Position numbers and translations under genes: made by a program | Notes under the pieces: generated by a model | The model's database searches: none | What the model saw: only the letters and a program-made list of their open reading frames with translations | What the model was told of the DNA's origin: nothing | Shown: positions 63,989-64,000 of the stretch, in pieces | Position numbering within the stretch: the stretch's first letter is position 1 | Layout of the letters: the number at the start of each line of letters is the position of its first letter | Source of the DNA: Shewanella nanhaiensis | GTDB taxonomy: Bacteria > Pseudomonadota > Gammaproteobacteria > Enterobacterales > Shewanellaceae | Reading direction: 5' to 3' | Assembly: GCF_019457885.1 (NCBI RefSeq) | Contig: NZ_JAHZST010000018.1 | Span: 1-64,000, forward strand | DNA: 64,000 bases

Positions 63989-64000
63989 ATTATAGATTTA

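Overview
The window looks like chromosomal DNA from a marine gammaproteobacterium of the genus Shewanella. The evidence is the yejM-yejL / yejK arrangement, the purMN / upp block, a PhoPQ pair, DUF2057, DUF2986, DUF3135 and DUF748 housekeeping-type proteins, a DUF1538/P-II/CBS operon, several c-di-GMP enzymes and an H-NOX gene translationally coupled to a GGDEF-EAL protein (an arrangement known from Shewanella woodyi). The species cannot be fixed from sequence reading alone. No phage, integrase, transposase or CRISPR array was seen; this is mainly core chromosome with small repeat-driven rearrangements.

Layout. 1-660: one intact tRNA-Asp followed by two tRNA-Asp-like units broken up by short palindromic inserts. 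760-8963: patatin-like hydrolase, DUF2057 protein, small membrane protein, CorA transporter, DUF3135 protein, HD-GYP phosphodiesterase, 2OG-Fe(II) oxygenase, phoPQ. 9201-12234: three-gene ABC importer of the phosphonate/putative selenate type with a fused double permease. 12290-16753: a secreted coiled-coil protein with a good sigma-54 promoter, divergent from a histidine kinase / sigma-54 activator pair. 16845-25377: LysE exporter and AraC regulator, a chemoreceptor with a duplicated sensor, porin, nadE, an alpha/beta hydrolase. 25374-31995: diguanylate cyclase, tRNA-Pro, yejM, yejL, yejK with two leftover yejK tails downstream. 32200-36121: PTPS-like protein, M23 peptidase, lipoprotein, YecM-like protein, L,D-transpeptidase. 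36273-39785: voltage-gated K+ channel with a zinc ribbon, MATE pump, a MITE-like repeat sitting in the loop of the apparent MATE terminator, DUF2986 protein, lipoprotein. 40199-42556: DUF1538-DUF1538-P-II-CBS operon. 42614-49257: glutaredoxin-like protein, AsmA-like DUF748 protein, ferredoxin-reductase, VOC protein, short GNAT protein, DUF445 protein. 49612-52076: H-NOX plus PAS-GGDEF-EAL. 52159-56246: asnB and a TPR-GGDEF protein. 56357-63988: M28 aminopeptidase, NagD-like phosphatase, purM-purN, upp, Na+/H+ antiporter, 2-Cys peroxiredoxin.

How genes work together. Nucleotide metabolism (purM, purN, upp) is grouped as in E. coli. Four c-di-GMP genes (HD-GYP; membrane GGDEF; PAS-GGDEF-EAL; TPR-GGDEF) are scattered through the window, one tied to NO/O2 sensing by H-NOX. 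Envelope functions (PhoPQ, YejM, L,D-transpeptidase, M23, DUF748, porin) are numerous. The least understood modules are the DUF1538/P-II/CBS operon, which looks like a regulated transporter, and the sigma-54 two-component module, which probably drives the neighbouring secreted coiled-coil protein.
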